Assembly: GCA_018894105.1 (NCBI GenBank)
Contig: CM032120.1
Location: 30,278,710 to 30,342,709, forward strand
Length of the DNA stretch: 64,000 bases
Direction: 5' to 3'
Origin: Jacaranda mimosifolia
Lineage: Eukaryota; Streptophyta; Magnoliopsida; Lamiales; Bignoniaceae
Position numbers and translations under genes: made by a program. The notes under the pieces were generated by a model, which saw only the letters and a program-made list of their open reading frames with translations, was not told the DNA's origin and did no database searches. Positions 38,088-50,656 of the stretch are shown here, piece after piece. How positions within the stretch are numbered: the stretch's first letter is position 1; every line of letters begins with the position of its first letter.

Positions 38088-39136
38088 ATGGATATGGAAG
38101 ATTCATCATGTAAGATGACACATGGAAATGGAAAAAGGATCGAAAAGATTCGAAGAAGTTGGAGTGTTAGAGAGGAAGAAGTGTTGATTCAAGCTTTGAA
38201 GGATGTAATATCAATTGATGGAAGCAGGAAAATGGTCTCAAGATTGGCTATCTTCAAGTCCTACAACAACATATGCTTAAAGCATTCCCGAGCAGTGATC
38301 TAAGAGCAATTCTTCACATCAACTCCAAAATACATGTATGAAAAGAAAAAAAAACTATGGAAGTTTGGTATCCATGCTTTCCAGGAGTGGAATAGGGTGG
38401 AATTATAGCACAGAGGTGATTGAAACACATGATGGGGCTTGGGATGCTTTTGTCAAGGTATAATATTTTGATTGACTTTATTTAGTATAAAAGAGTACGA
38501 ATTGTTACATTTTTCATTAGATTTATCTTCACCATACTATATGCCATGAATTTAAATGCTATTTTTTTTGCAGATAGATCCTAATGCACGTCTGATACAG
38601 CACAAAACATGGCCACACTTTAATGCATGGACAAAGATATTTGGAAAGGATAGAGCAACTGGGGAGCATGCAGTAGATTTATTTGAGGCTACCAATGGCG
38701 TGCTTAATGCGATAAAGTTAGGAGATCATGAGAATGATGATCCTTTTCATAATGTCTATAATGGCTTTGCAGATGAGATAGAAACAATGTCAGTTTGTCA
38801 ACCTGAATCTAGCAACATAAAGAAGAAGAGCAGTAGTAAAAAGAGAAAGTCCTATGATACTCAAGACCCAATCTATGAACTCCTTGGAAACTTTTGTCAC
38901 AACACTAATGCTCGACTGGTGAGATTGCTAGTAGGATTGGTTATGAGTTTGATGTGTCTAATGCAAGGAAATAGGTATGTGCAGTGGTTAGTAAGATTGA
39001 AGGATTGAGTTTGCAAGACAAACTATTGGCTTCCAGACTTCTTGTTAAAAATACGGAGGATTTGGAGTTGTTTGGCAGTTTGCCCAATGATGACAAAGCT
39101 GAATTCATGAGATTGATACTAGCTGGACAGTTGTAA
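38088..39136 (+). pseudogene. PIF-associated MYB/SANT-like protein, frameshifted
   Basis: The second gene of PIF elements, which helps the transposase bind DNA. Residues 1-50 (38088 onward) include RRSWSVREEEVLIQALKDV, a MYB/trihelix-like domain start. The next block is out of frame with a stop at 38303. After a probable intron with a pyrimidine-rich end at about 38571, the frame ARLIQHKTWPHFNAW, then GEHAVDLFEATN, continues to about 38920. A frameshift there moves the conserved C-terminal block (LQDKLLASRLLVKNTEDLEL, then LPNDDKAEFMRL) into another frame that ends at 39136. Confidence 0.78.
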
Positions 39137-40089
39137 GTTGTTGCTAATTTGAACTCTTTTATGTTCTTGACTAACTTTTGTGGCTGAAAACTTCTAGATT
39201 CTAAATTTTGCTGCAATAGAGCTTTAATTGTATGTAGCTTGTGTTTGCATTTGCTGTTGTGATTTCGGTTGGCCCTTTAGTTTGAAAATAGTATAGTTGA
39301 TGATGGAATTAGGCATTAAACAACTGCAGTCTGTTTAGGAAAAATTCTGAATAATTATAACTGGTTGGGATTTTCTGCTGCGTTTTGATCTGTTATTGGA
39401 ATGAAATATAATCTCTTTTGCTTATCCCTAGCCCAATGAGCCAAAACCAAAGCTCTTATTTTCTGTTGAGTAATAGTTCGAGTAAGTCTTGAATGAGCCC
39501 CTCGAAAACTTCATGCAAATAAACAATTTTTTTTTCTACGTCTTTGAGCTCTATATCCACGTTTAATTCTGGTCATTGAATAAATAAAACTTTGATCAAT
39601 AACTAATTGATTTCTTTTCTTTCAGTTATTCTTTTCTCGGTCCTGGTCTACTTATAACCAAACAAAATTTTCCAATGTATAAAATACAAATTCCAATGGC
39701 TTTGGCAAATATAACCTTCCCGACCATGATAGTTCGATTTGGTTTTCTCGATTTTCGGTTGGTTCGGTTGGTTTTGATTTTTTCTGAACACCCCTATTAT
39801 TAATTGAGTTTTCTTTAATGGAAATCTTTGTTTCTTCTAGAGATGTACTATTAGTATATGATGCAAGTTTTTAATATATTTGTAGTGTAGTCAATAGTGA
39901 TATCCATGTTTCATCTTTCAGCATTCAACTTGGATCTTTTAATTTAGTTTTAATATTATTTTGTACAAAATTTGTGTATTCATATAAGACAAGAGTAGTT
40001 AGGAGAGTTGCTAAAAAAATATTGAGGTATAGGCATTTTGGGTATATAAATACAAAATATGATAATCTAACCATTTTTGATTGGTTTGC

Positions 40090-40232
40090 TAACAGAAATT
40101 GAAGAGGCTTTAACGGTGTTAAAGTAAGTGAAGTAAAATTAAGAGTGCAAGAAGGCAAAGTGATGCAATTAAAAGTATAGGGAGTAAAGTGAGATGAAGT
40201 TTGAGTACAAGGGGGTAAAGTGAATTTTTCCC
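40090..40232. repeat. Right terminal inverted repeat of MULE-like element
   Basis: The reverse complement begins GGGAAAAATTCACTTTACC and follows the left repeat through CTTTTAATTGCATCACTTT. TATATATAT follows at 40233-40241. Confidence 0.78.
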
Positions 40233-41534
40233 TATATATATTTGGTTTTGTTCTCCTACGTTTTTCAAAAATATTTTCAACCCCTAGAAAATTTTTAGAA
40301 TGAAGGCACATTCCCCCAATTTTTTCCCAACAAACCCCTACTAATTCACCCAAAAAACCCAACACTCCAAAAACCACAGGTACCTCATCATTTTCTTACT
40401 CTACCTTTCACATAACTCATTTATGTTTACAAATTTAATTAAACTAATTGTCAAAAAAATGAATTAAATTTAATTAAATATTATTTATGTTATTACTAAA
40501 TAATTTATTTATTGAATAATGTATTAAATTAATTAAATTTACTTATTAATTAAATAATATATTAGTTATATTTAATATTTAATGTATTAATTAAATATTA
40601 TATTTATTCATTTAATTAATAACTTAAGATGTTTTAATTTAATATAATAAATAAATAATCTTCTTCAAAAAAAATAATTTTTATTAAATATTAATCTTCA
40701 CATTTATTTAGAATTATAATAAAAAATTTGATTATAGGGTGATATTTGTTTAATAATCTATTAAGTTTAATAAATTAATATTGATATGCTTAAAGTAACT
40801 ATTGAGAAAATTAATTAAATTTAAGTAAAAATTATTTAATTATTACTAAGTAATTTATTTACTAAATAATGTATGAATTAAATAATGAGTTAAAGTAATT
40901 AAATAACTTATTGAATCAATTAAATTAATTTATTTAAATAACTTGTTATTTATATATTAATTATCTTTCATATTTTACTTATAATTAAATATTACATTTA
41001 TTCATTTAATAAATAATTTAAGATGGTGTAATTTCATATGATATAATATTATTTTTTTTAATTTGATGAATCATTATTAAGTTTTTTATATATAAATTAT
41101 TAAAAAAATTATTTTATTTAAATAAATAAATAAGTTTTATTTATACGTAAATAGTAAGTAATAAATAGTTTAATAATTATATTTTAATTAATAAACAATA
41201 ATTAGTTTATAATCAATGTATAGTAATTAATTTTTTTTATAAGTCGATATTAACAATTATGAAATAAGCTATTTTTTATAATTAAGATATAATTATGATT
41301 TCATAAATAATTTATATTTATTATATATATTTTCTTCCAAATAATACATCATTTACTAATGTTAAATTTATAAAAATATAAATTTCAAAATAAATAACCA
41401 ATTAAATTAATTACACATCATTTCATGATACTCATATTTCAATTATTATAAATATTTATATACACATCATCCAACTATAAATATACATACATATAATACA
41501 TAAAAAAAAATCACTTTTACCCTACAAACCTAAC
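40233..41534. mobile_element. AT-rich element copy 2, interrupted by Tat-B
   Basis: A strongly AT-rich block without ORFs. Its first 180 bp match 32440-32660 and 52080-52200, and its last part (41400-41500: AATTAATTACACATCA, then ATACACATCATCC) matches 53125-53185. Its continuation after the Tat-B insertion appears to be 51799-51985, which ends in ACAAGGCC. The inverse of that end (GGCCTTGTTCTGCTATGTTT) resembles the element start TTGTTCTCCTACGTTT at about 40250, so it probably has inverted termini and belongs to a DNA-transposon family I cannot name. Confidence 0.55.
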
Positions 41535-42234
41535 TGATATAGGTAAGCTCACAGGCCCAATGAAAAGCTCCGGCCCAGTATCAAGCCCAAACAAAATAAG
41601 CTCTGGGCCCAGCAGATTTACCCACATAGATGTCTCTGGAACTTCAAATCGACCTTTGAGGTCGAATCTCCCTGACCTTGCGCGGTCGAGAACTTGCAAA
41701 CGGTAAAGCAACCGCCTGACTGCATACACATTAATGGCAAAGCTTGCTACTTGTCGCATCCGCATTAAATGCAACCAAACCACCCTTATGTCCCCGCATT
41801 AAATGGCCCTAACGGTGCATCACCTCCGTATTAATGGCGGTAAAGGCATCCCTTCCGGCCAATCGGTCACGAGCAAGATGCTAAGCTAGGTTGAAAAGAC
41901 CTAGACTATCCCTATTCGAGGAAGAGAAGGCCTGGCTCATGTCAGAGCGAAATTTGTCTTTTCCACTACCTGCCAAACACTATAAATATCTCCCTTTTCA
42001 GAGACAAATGTATGTTTTCAACATACTCTAAGTTGTTACTCTGTCAAATTATTTCCTGGTCGAATACTGACTTAAGCATCGGAGGGTCTTAGCTAGGGAC
42101 CCTCCTAGCTAGCCTAACATTTGTTCACTGGTTACATGATTTGACCAACACCGTATCCTTAACCTATCTTTTATGTCAATTTAGATCATTGGGTCGAAAC
42201 TGAAAAGCCCACTTTACCAAAAAAGATATCATCA
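41535..42234 (+). repeat. Tat-B 5' LTR
   Basis: TGATATAGGTAAGCTCACAG...GATATCATCA, 700 bp. It contains a TATA box, CTATAAATATC, at about 41980-41990. The 3' copy has a degenerate box at the same place. Confidence 0.88.
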
Positions 42235-42253
42235 TTTGGCACCGTCTATGTGA
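42235..42253 (+). other. Tat-B primer-binding site
   Basis: TTTGGCACCGTCTATGTGA is a mutated form of TGGCGCCGTCTGTGGGA, the Tat-type tRNA-Arg site, immediately after the LTR CA. Confidence 0.75.
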
Positions 42254-42274
42254 CACGGAATCTACAATGAAAAA

Positions 42275-43985
42275 ATGGTGAACACTAGGCGAACTACTTT
42301 CAAGAGACAGAGTCACCGTAGGTCACCACCACCACTCCCATCACCGCCACAACCTCAGCAGGACCAGCAAGCCGAGGGTCGAGCTCTCAACTAGAATAAG
42401 TGGCTGCTTTGATCATCCCTCAGCTAATGCAAATGATTAGTGAACAGATATATGCTCAGCTCTTGGTGCAGTTATCTGCCGCATTGCAAAGACATAACAA
42501 CTAACCAGTGGCTGCAGCTAGTGCCACACCACACCTTTCCCACCAGTAAGAAAGACCACCCAGTGTAGACAAAATAAGGATTGAAGCACGCTGCAACCCT
42601 AGCAAACGAGATGTTAGTCCTGGTCATTTTTCGCGAGATGAAACTTACTATCAACCTCGCGATGAGGTAGTGGATTCAGTAGAATACTTCGATAGACCCA
42701 ATCGAGTCCAACAACAGGAGAGGTTCGAGCGCCAGAGATCCCAACCAAGTAAAGACTTATCTCGGGCAGACCGAGATAAATGGGAGGGTGTGTCACACCA
42801 AGTCCAACAGATGAACAGATGACTGGAGAAAATCTCAAGAAGAAATACTGAAAGGGTCAACTTGACAATAGCCCCAGGCTCTGATGAGAAAGGGAATCCC
42901 CATTCATTTAGGAGATAATTGGGGAACACATAGTGATTGATGCAAAAATCCAGACCGAATTCCCTAAGTTTAACAGGTCAACCAACCCAATCGAGCACCT
43001 ACTTTAGTTCGAACACATGATGCAGCTCCATGGCCACAATGACCATATCCATGACAAAATATTGGAAACCACTTTCTAGGGAGTGGCACTCGAATGGTTT
43101 TTTAAGTTGGAACCTGCATCCATTTTTTCCTATAACTAACTCTACGACAAATTCCTCCATTAATTTGCTAGCAGAAGGAAAGCAAAGCTACCTCATCTTC
43201 ACCTCCACATAGTTAAGCAAAATGAAGGAGAATATCTACAGGATTTCTTTGCTAGGTTCAACACTGAAGTGCTAAAAATTGATAATCATATGATCGAATT
43301 TTTGACCGACGTGCTATTCCTTGGATTGAGGCACAAAGAATGTGCCAACGCTTTGGTCAGAGAGAGAACATGAACAATTGAGGAGCTCCTTGACGTCACA
43401 GAGAGGTACACAACCCAGAAAGATATGAAGTACAGAAGCGCAGAGAATAATAAAAAGAAAGGAAAAGAAAATGATGATAGACATAAGAAATATGGTCATC
43501 AATCTTCAATTAAGAGGTTTCAAAATTATGCCCCACTGAGCACTCCTAGAAAAGAAGTTTGTCCTTAATCCAAAATGACAACCTCCTCAAAAGACCAAGG
43601 AAACTCAGTAAGACATCGACCATGAAAACATCCAATAATTATTACCAAGTATTGCTTTAACCTTCAGGAAGAGATCGAGCGAATCATCCGACAAGGCCAC
43701 TAGAAAAAGTTATTGATGAGAAAGCCAAACAAGTAGTAGCTCAACCCGACTAGACTTTCCCTAGAGAACGATCAATTAGCCCTAGAAAAGATGGTAAGGG
43801 AAAGAGAAAGGTCAAAGAGAAACGCCCTTCTTTGAGAGGCGTGATTGGCAACATTGCAGGAGGACCAATTGGGGGGGACTCTAAATCTACAATGAGATAA
43901 GCACAGAGACAGATCGAATCAACCAAGTCAATGCCAACCAAGACAGTTTTTCAGCTTTCCACCAACGTGGACCCTATCTCCTTTT
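42275..43985 (+). pseudogene. Tat-B gag remnant
   Basis: Starts at ATG 42275 with MVNTRR, homologous to MVHTRR in Tat-C. Further blocks resemble Tat-C gag: the QLHGHNDHIHDKILETTF region near 43030 and EFLTDVLFLGLRHKECANAL near 43300. A poorly preserved knuckle region lies around 43640-43680. Frequent TAG stops and frameshifts interrupt it. Confidence 0.78.
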
Positions 43986-46900
43986 CATATTCTAACCTCG
44001 ATCACCTGGGAGGTCAAGGAGCATAGAGTAAATTGGATTGCCCACTTGTGGTGACTGTGGAGATTGCAAATTTTGAAGTAAGAAAGATTCTAGTTGACAA
44101 TGGCAACTCTACCAACATAATTTTTTTGTTAACATTAGAAAGAATAAAACTAGGAAAACTGAATTTTGAACCAGTCTGCACCCTACAGGTCGGATTTGGT
44201 GGATCATAAATCATACCGATCGAATCTATTGACTTGTCTACATCTTTCGAAGAAGCACTAAAAAGGCACATACTCATGGTCAACTACTTGATCATTGACG
44301 TACCTTTTGCTTACAACACATAATCGGGAGACTAGCACTTAATGATTTCAGAGCGATAGTTTCAACCTATCATATGCAGGTCAAATTCCCAAGAATGGCC
44401 GGTACCGAAGAATTGCTCTGTGATGTGAAAAAAGCATGGTGTTGCTACACCATTTCGGTTAAGGCAGGCGACTAAAAAACCCGACCAAAATTGAAACCCT
44501 AGGGGAACAGACAAACAAGAAGAGAAAGATAGAGGAGACTGTGGTCGAGCCAGTGGAAGAATTAAAGACCATAGAACTGGAACTCGGGAATCCCAACGAA
44601 AGACCACAAGGATAGGCACAAACTTAGGCAACATGGAATGCATGTTGGTCGACTTTCTTAGAAAGAATGCTAATGTCTTTGCATAGAAAGTAGCCGACCT
44701 CCAGGGAATTGACCCCCAGGTCATTGTTCACCACCTCAACGTCGACCCAACCTTCAAACCAGTTAAACAGAAAACTAGGACTTTCAATGCTAAGAGATGC
44801 TAGATCATCGAGGAAGAGGCTAACAAACTTTTAGAGGCAGGCTACATAGTAGAAATTCAATATCTCAGTTGATTGTGTAATATTGTCCTCGTCCCTAAAA
44901 ATGAGGGCAAATGGAGAATATGTAATGATTTCACTAATTTGAATAAAGTATGCCTAAAGACCTTTACCCACTACCTCGAATAAATTTATTCGTTGATTCA
45001 ACAGCAGGTTGCCACCTCTTAAGCATGATGGATGCTTTCCAAGATACTACCAAATCTTCATGGCTCCCAAGTACAGAGATAAAACAACCTTTGTGGTCCC
45101 CAAATAGATTATATTATTTTTTGGTCATACTGTTTGAGTTGAAAAATACCGGAGCAACGTACCAAAGGTTGGTCAACTTCATGTTAAAAAATGAGGTTAG
45201 TCGATCCAGGGAGGTCTATGTGGATGATATGATTGTTAAAATAAAAAATGAATCAGACCATTTATTCGATCTCGACCACACATTTTCAACACTAAAGGCT
45301 TTCGGCATGAAACTCAACCCCAAACAATGCACATTCGGAGTAGGTGGTGGAAAGTTCTTAGGCTACATGGTCAACCAAAAGGACATTGAAGCCAATCCAC
45401 AAAAAATACAGGCAATCCAAGATATTTCACCACTAAAGATAGTAAGGGACGTTCAAAGGAATGCGAGGAAGTTCCAGTGGACACAAGAATGCAACCAGGC
45501 CCTGTCAACCTAAAGCAAGACCTGACTACCCCATAGCTACTCGCAAAACCTATGGTCCGAGAGGTCTTGAACTTATACTTGGCAGTCTCTACAGTAGCCG
45601 TCAGTTTAGCCTTCGTATCTACTCAGTAAGGCTCGCACAGACCAATATACTATATCGGCAAAGCTCTGCAAGGCCCCGAGCACAACTATTTGGACGTTGA
45701 AAAATTCATTCTTGCCTTGATCACAGGGGCAAGAAAGCTAAGACCTTATTTCCTAGCGGACACTATTATTGTTCTGAAAAACCAGCCCCTGAAATAGGTA
45801 CTGTCCAAGCTAGATACATCATAAAGGTTAACCAAGTGGGCCATCAAATTAGGAGAATTCGAAGTCAAGTTCCAACCTCGAATAGCTATAAAAGCACAAG
45901 TGTTAGTAAATTTCGCAGCAAAGCATGTTGACCTCTATACTGTAGTCGAGCAGGAACATCGAGTTTGGTCTTTGCACGTCGATAGATCAACCACAAGCTC
46001 CAGAGGTGGAGTGGGAATTTTTTTGCGTTCCGCTCAAGATGAGTATGATTTCGCTATCAAACTAGACTACTCAGTCATGAACAACAAGACAGAATACGAA
46101 GCCCTCATTGCGGGTATGAAGATAGCCCTAGATAGGGGGGTCGAGCGTTTAGCAGCTATCATAGACTCATAGTTGGTCGTGAAACAATTTGGAGGAAATT
46201 TTGAAGCAAAAGAAACAACTATGAATACATATCCGGCAAAGTCAAAAAGCTGGAACAACAATTCAAGAAATTTACGCTCAGTCAAGTACCCAGGTCAAAA
46301 AATGAAAGAGTAGACACGCTATCTAAATTTGCTAGCTTGACCAAAGGTACCAGAGAAAGAAAGATAACCTATTTGGTCTCAAATAAGCCCACCATAAGCA
46401 GCCTCCGCCAAAGCCAGGTCTTAACAGTCGAGGAGACAAGCCCCAGTTGGCTAGACAAAATAAAATCTTATCTCAAAGAAGGAAAATTACCACAAGATAA
46501 AGCAGAAGCTAGGAGTTAAGGGCACGAGCAGCCAAGTTTATCCTCAATGAGTTCGATCAGTTGTATAAAAGATCCATCTTTTGCCCCCCATTGAGAAGTC
46601 TGACGTCAGAACAAGGATAAGAGGTCCTACAGGAGATCCATGCTGGTATTTGCGAAAATCATTCTAGAGGACGGTCGTTAGCTCACAAGGTCATTAGACA
46701 TGGCTGCTTTTGGCCAACTTTACTCAAGGATGCGATCGAATTTGCCTAAAAATGCTTGTCTTTGCTAAGTGCATGCTAACATCTCTTACCAACCAGCTAC
46801 AACCCTCGTCCTAATCAAACTCACTTGGCCTTTCAACCAGTAGGGGGTTAACATTGTCGGATCTTTCCTAAAAGCCACAATAGTAGAATATTTCACGAAT

Positions 46901-47644
46901 TGGGTCATGATAAAAGCTGTGCCAAAGATAACGGATGCAGCGATAAGGAGTTTTCTATGGAAAAAATCATTTGGTTTACCGAAAGTGCTCATATCCGACA
47001 ACGGCAAGCAATTCCAAAGCAAAAGAACAAGAGACTAGTGTGAAAGCTTGTGAATCAAACAACACTTCACTTCAGTAGGAAACCCGCAAGCGAATGGTCA
47101 GTTGGAAGTCACCAATAGAACAATCCTAGATCATATCACAACTCGACTGGAAGGATCTAAAAGTAGCTAGACAGATGACCGCCCAAGCGTCCTTTAGTCC
47201 TATAGGACTAGTCTAAGAACAACCACTGGACAAACCCCATACAACCTGGTCTGTGGCTCAGAAGCAGTAGTCCCTACAGAGTTAATCCAAAATACAGCTC
47301 GGGTAATTCATTATAACCCAATCAGAAATGAAGCAGAAAGACAATTCGACCTCATGACAATCGACGAGCTACACCAACAAGCCTTCATAAAAGTACAAAG
47401 GTATAGGTCAATCATGACTAAACACTACGATAAAGGTGTCAGGCTAAGATATTTTAAAGTGGATGACCTCATCCTCAAAAAGGTCGAAGTCTCAAAGAAT
47501 GTTGGCAAACTCGACCTAAAATGGAAAGGTCCCTATTTAGTGGTGAAAGTGTCAAAAGCACAACTCTTATCGACTAGGGGATATGAGTGGAAAAAAATCC
47601 CACTACCATGGAATGCAGCAAACTTGAAAAAGTTTTATGTATAA
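43986..47644 (+). pseudogene. Tat-B pol remnant (protease, RT, RNase H, integrase)
   Basis: Protease FEVRKILVDNGNSTNIIF near 44071 keeps the catalytic Asp. RT (44880-45500) has DSTAGCHLLSMMDAFQ and the catalytic YVDDMIVK near 45217. RNase H (45940-46175) has WSLHVDRSTTSSRGG. Integrase (46600-47640) has an H-H-C-C zinc region, a DNGKQFQS block and a conserved C-terminal NLKKFYV at 47644. Many in-frame TAG and frameshifts interrupt the frame; the longest open piece is 44950-45513. Confidence 0.82.
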
Positions 47645-47704
47645 GTTGAGATCTTGTAATCTCAGCCATGATGATGGAAACAAGCCTATTCAATACATAT
47701 AATT

Positions 47705-47890
47705 TTGTCGACCCCGCAGTCGCATTACAAAATTAGTTTTTAACTAATTATCAAGGAAAGTTAAAGTTGACCCTGAAGTCACATTATAAAGTTGGTTTAT
47801 AACTAATTATCAAAGAAAGTTAAAGTCGACCTTGCCCCAGTCGTATTATAAAGATAGTTTATAACCAATTATTCAACAGATAAAGTCGGC
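47705..47890. repeat. Tandem repeats between pol and antisense ORF of Tat-B
   Basis: Three units of about 62 bp, each with GTTGACC/GTCGACC, a CAGTCGNATTA-type block and TTTATAACTAATTATCAA. The sequence is unrelated to the arrays of Tat-A and Tat-C but lies at the same position in the element. The 230 bp up to the antisense ORF hold nothing else visible. Confidence 0.72.
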
Positions 47891-48119
47891 CTACTATCAA
47901 AACAAATTTAGATTGACCTCCAAGTTGAACTATAGTAAGATGACATACACAAGATACGATAAAAAAAAACACACGAGATCAACCAAAGACATTGGCAAAA
48001 GCATAATTGACATTCAAGACTACATAATGTCCAACACGTTCAAAAATATCAATAACATTATACAAATGTCCATTCGGGCTTTACATCATTCAAAAAAGAA
48101 GATTACAAAGCAGGAAACT

Positions 48120-50656
48120 TCTTAGGCCAACTCCCTCTCCTCGGCACCCTCGAGCAGCGACTTATGTAGCAACCTCATCAATGGCCTTGTCAAGCTCATC
48201 AATTGTATCAATTCCAACATCTAGGGGTGGGCCCTCGACCTCTTGCTCAAGTCCAGAAAGTGGCGCTCCCACAGGTCGGGACGATCCAACTTCATCTACC
48301 AGGAAAACCCATTCGATAATAGGGAAGAACTACACCACATCAACCTCGTTGTTTTTTTTATCTCCAAGGTGAAGTTGCTGACAAATGAAAACTCCTTCCC
48401 CACTTCAACAGCCCTAGGGTGCAATAGAGCTTCAACCTCATCAAAGGGAGCATTCTCGTTGAAATCCTCCAATCGTTCATTCTTCAAAATACTGAGGCGA
48501 GCCTTATCTTCTGCTCAAATCTCATAGCTAAGAAACTCGAGCTATTTCACAACCCTCTCGAACGCCTCATTAGCATCATCAATACTAAAAGTTACACTCG
48601 CATCAGTAAACGCCTAGCTCAACATAAATTATTGTACGGTTTTCTTTCGAATCTTAGGCAGTACCTTGAAAAACTCACCCTAGGCATAATGAAGACAACT
48701 ATCATACCTCTGAGTCTGATTGATAAAGAAGCCTCCTGGATCGAGGTCATCGACTTCTTCAACGGCTCCTCTACCCGTCTCCCTCCTTCGATAGTAGCTA
48801 AAAGATTAGCATCCTTTTTCTTCGAGCTGCTTGGTTAGCTCTAAGATTCTCAACTCCAAATATTCGATCTTAGTCTTGGTCAAATCATTCTATTCCTTCT
48901 CCAACTCATCATATTTCTCCTCCAACCTTTGCCAGGCAGTTTCGCACTACTCGTACCGTCAATGGAGATTGTATCCCTATTGCTTGACCTACAAAAAAGT
49001 AAATACATTTCAGGAAAAGACCAATTTTATAAATCAACGACAATTGAAATCGAACAATGCGTGTAACACTAAACTTTACCATATTTGTATGAAAGCAAAT
49101 GCCTTCAAAGCATCGACCTGTTCATGATTAAACATCTCAACTTGATCTCTTTGGAAGAGACCAGCTGTGAGGACGCCCAAAAGAGTTACTAATGTCAACC
49201 CCGTACCCACCATCATTGAAGTATTTAACACACCGACTTTCGGGCCAAAGTGAGGTTCGGGGAACATGAGTAGGTTGCACAATCACTCTGGGAAAAACAT
49301 CTCGTAAGCAGCTGTATCTGGATCAGTAACCTTTCATTTGCCCTTATCTATCACACTTTTCTCAGAAGTGCCTTACACTTCAACCTCCATCACTTTCCTC
49401 TTAGGTCGGGGAGCTGGGCTACTCGCCACTCCTACACTCTGAGTAGCCGGAGATAGACTAGCTGGTGGCACTTGTTTAGCCCTATCGACCTGAGCTACAA
49501 CCTCCCGATGAGTTGCTGCAGCCTCGCAGTGCTCCTAAGCTTTTTGCTGCTTCTGCATCGCTAGTTGCCTGGCTCTGTTCATGATGTATGGACCTGCAAG
49601 AAACATATACCATACCAATAAAAGACTATGAGATAGAGTTCATACCAATAAGAGATTAGAAAGGTTAGTTCTACCTAAACGACCGTTAGCCTACAACCTC
49701 AGCGGGGCGATTGATAATCACGCCAAGACCATGTCCCTCTCCCTAGCAAACTCAGACGCATCCATTTATCTAAATTCGGGCAGGTCTAGGATAAAGGTGT
49801 TGTTCTAGGATGGGTTTTCATTGGTATTAATCTCGACCCTACCCATCCACTACTCTCTAGGAATATTAGAACTGACCCCACCGAGAGATCGGACATAGAA
49901 GTATATGTTCTTCCAAGTTTGGCCATGAGAAGAAGGGGTTACAAAAAATTTTCTACGAGATTGAGCAATCAGGTAGTAAAATCCCGACTCCCCTATCCTC
50001 CCTGACTTTTAGGATATTAGGAGATGGAAAAGATTGCTAAAATTGGCCTAAGAAGGGGGCTAGTCATGAATCATCATTAAAATAACAAAACTATATAAAA
50101 TGGAAAAATAGTTGGGCAAAAGCTGAGTTATGTAGACGTGGAGACCTTTTAATAGGTCGACTATGGGTTCAGCAAGAGGAAACCTAAGCCCATATTTTAA
50201 GGCATCCTCAAAAACAGTTATACATCCCTTAGGAGGTGTATGCATCATATCCCCTGCCCTAGGCTTAATCAACTCAAACTTATTAGGAATATAATATTTT
50301 GCCCTAATCGACCTCAAGTCATGTGTGGTTATCTCATATATGATCTCACTATAATAGGCAGTGTTAAAGAACCTACCTCTCGAGCTCGGAGGTTGGTTAG
50401 CCTCCCCAATCAGCTCTACCTCTTCAACCATAGGCATAGAAGAACCAGCCTCATCAATATTAAGACTGGAAAGCCCAACCCCCTCATTAACCTCTACTTC
50501 TTCCCCCACAATATCTAATTTCTCAGGGCCACTGGAAGAACCCAACCCGCTACTAGACGTCCCATTAGAGCTTACCCCAATAGTCGAGGCATTTAATGAC
50601 TGAGTTGCCTCAAAGTCAGAAGTCTCAACCCTACCCTCCTCAACAATCCTAGTCAT
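48120..50656 (-). pseudogene. Tat-B antisense ORF (Transposase_28-like), decayed
   Basis: Extra gene of the Tat lineage, read opposite to gag-pol. The N-terminal 198 codons (50656-50060) are open: an acidic Ser-rich leader, then YYSEIIYEITTHDLRSI, GCITVFEDALKYGLRFPLAE and ITQLLPNYFSILYSF, a region I recognise as like the Pfam family Transposase_28 (putative gypsy-type transposon). Further down, other frames show WKNIYFYVR (about 49900) and a C-terminal SIDELDKAIDEVA near 48190, matching SSDELDQALEE in Tat-C. Function unknown. Confidence 0.78.

Larger units (their letters stand above)
34537..39669 (+). mobile_element. Decayed PIF/Harbinger element
   Basis: Contains the two genes of this superfamily, a DDE transposase (36395-37856) and a MYB/SANT-like protein (38088-39136), in the same orientation. 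The left end GGCTATGTTTGGTTGCTAGG resembles the inverse of the region ending near 39669 (GTTTGGTTATAAG), but the outermost bases differ and I could not find a matching 3-bp duplication, so the ends are approximate. A 14-bp-arm hairpin lies just inside the left end. Confidence 0.7.
33382..39796. mobile_element. hAT-like element carrying a nested PIF/Harbinger element
   Basis: The left end TAGGGCTGTTCA and the inverse of the right end TAGGGGTGTTCA match at 11 of 12 positions. TTATTAAT flanks both sides exactly (33374-33381 and 39797-39804), an 8-bp duplication as hAT elements make. Subterminal zones (33530-33660, 34270-34390 and 39725-39780) are rich in AACCGAA/TTCGGTT motifs, typical of transposase-binding ends. 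No hAT transposase is visible, so this is a non-autonomous carrier. About 5.1 kb of its length is the nested PIF element. Confidence 0.82.
32687..40232. mobile_element. MULE-like element with long terminal inverted repeats
   Basis: Long inverted repeats of roughly 130-140 bp at both ends (32687-32820 and 40090-40232) share TACTCAAACTTCRTCTCACT and CTTTTAATTGCATCACTTT in inverted orientation. Both ends start GGGWAAAA. Nine bases TATATATAT flank both sides, the length used by Mutator-like elements, although the left one lies inside a TA repeat. The element's own interior is short (32821-33381 and 39805-40089) and encodes nothing visible, so it looks non-autonomous. The rest of the span is the nested hAT-like and PIF elements. 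The superfamily call is inferred from inverted-repeat length and duplication length. Confidence 0.7.

Noticed and set aside
36395..39136. A domesticated HARB1-like host gene
   Set aside because: It lies inside a nest with transposon termini, has its MYB partner beside it, and carries frameshifts. Domesticated genes keep an intact frame.
34537..39669. Exact PIF element ends with a 3-bp target duplication
   Set aside because: The candidate ends match only partly and the flanking triplets differ, so I report approximate ends instead.
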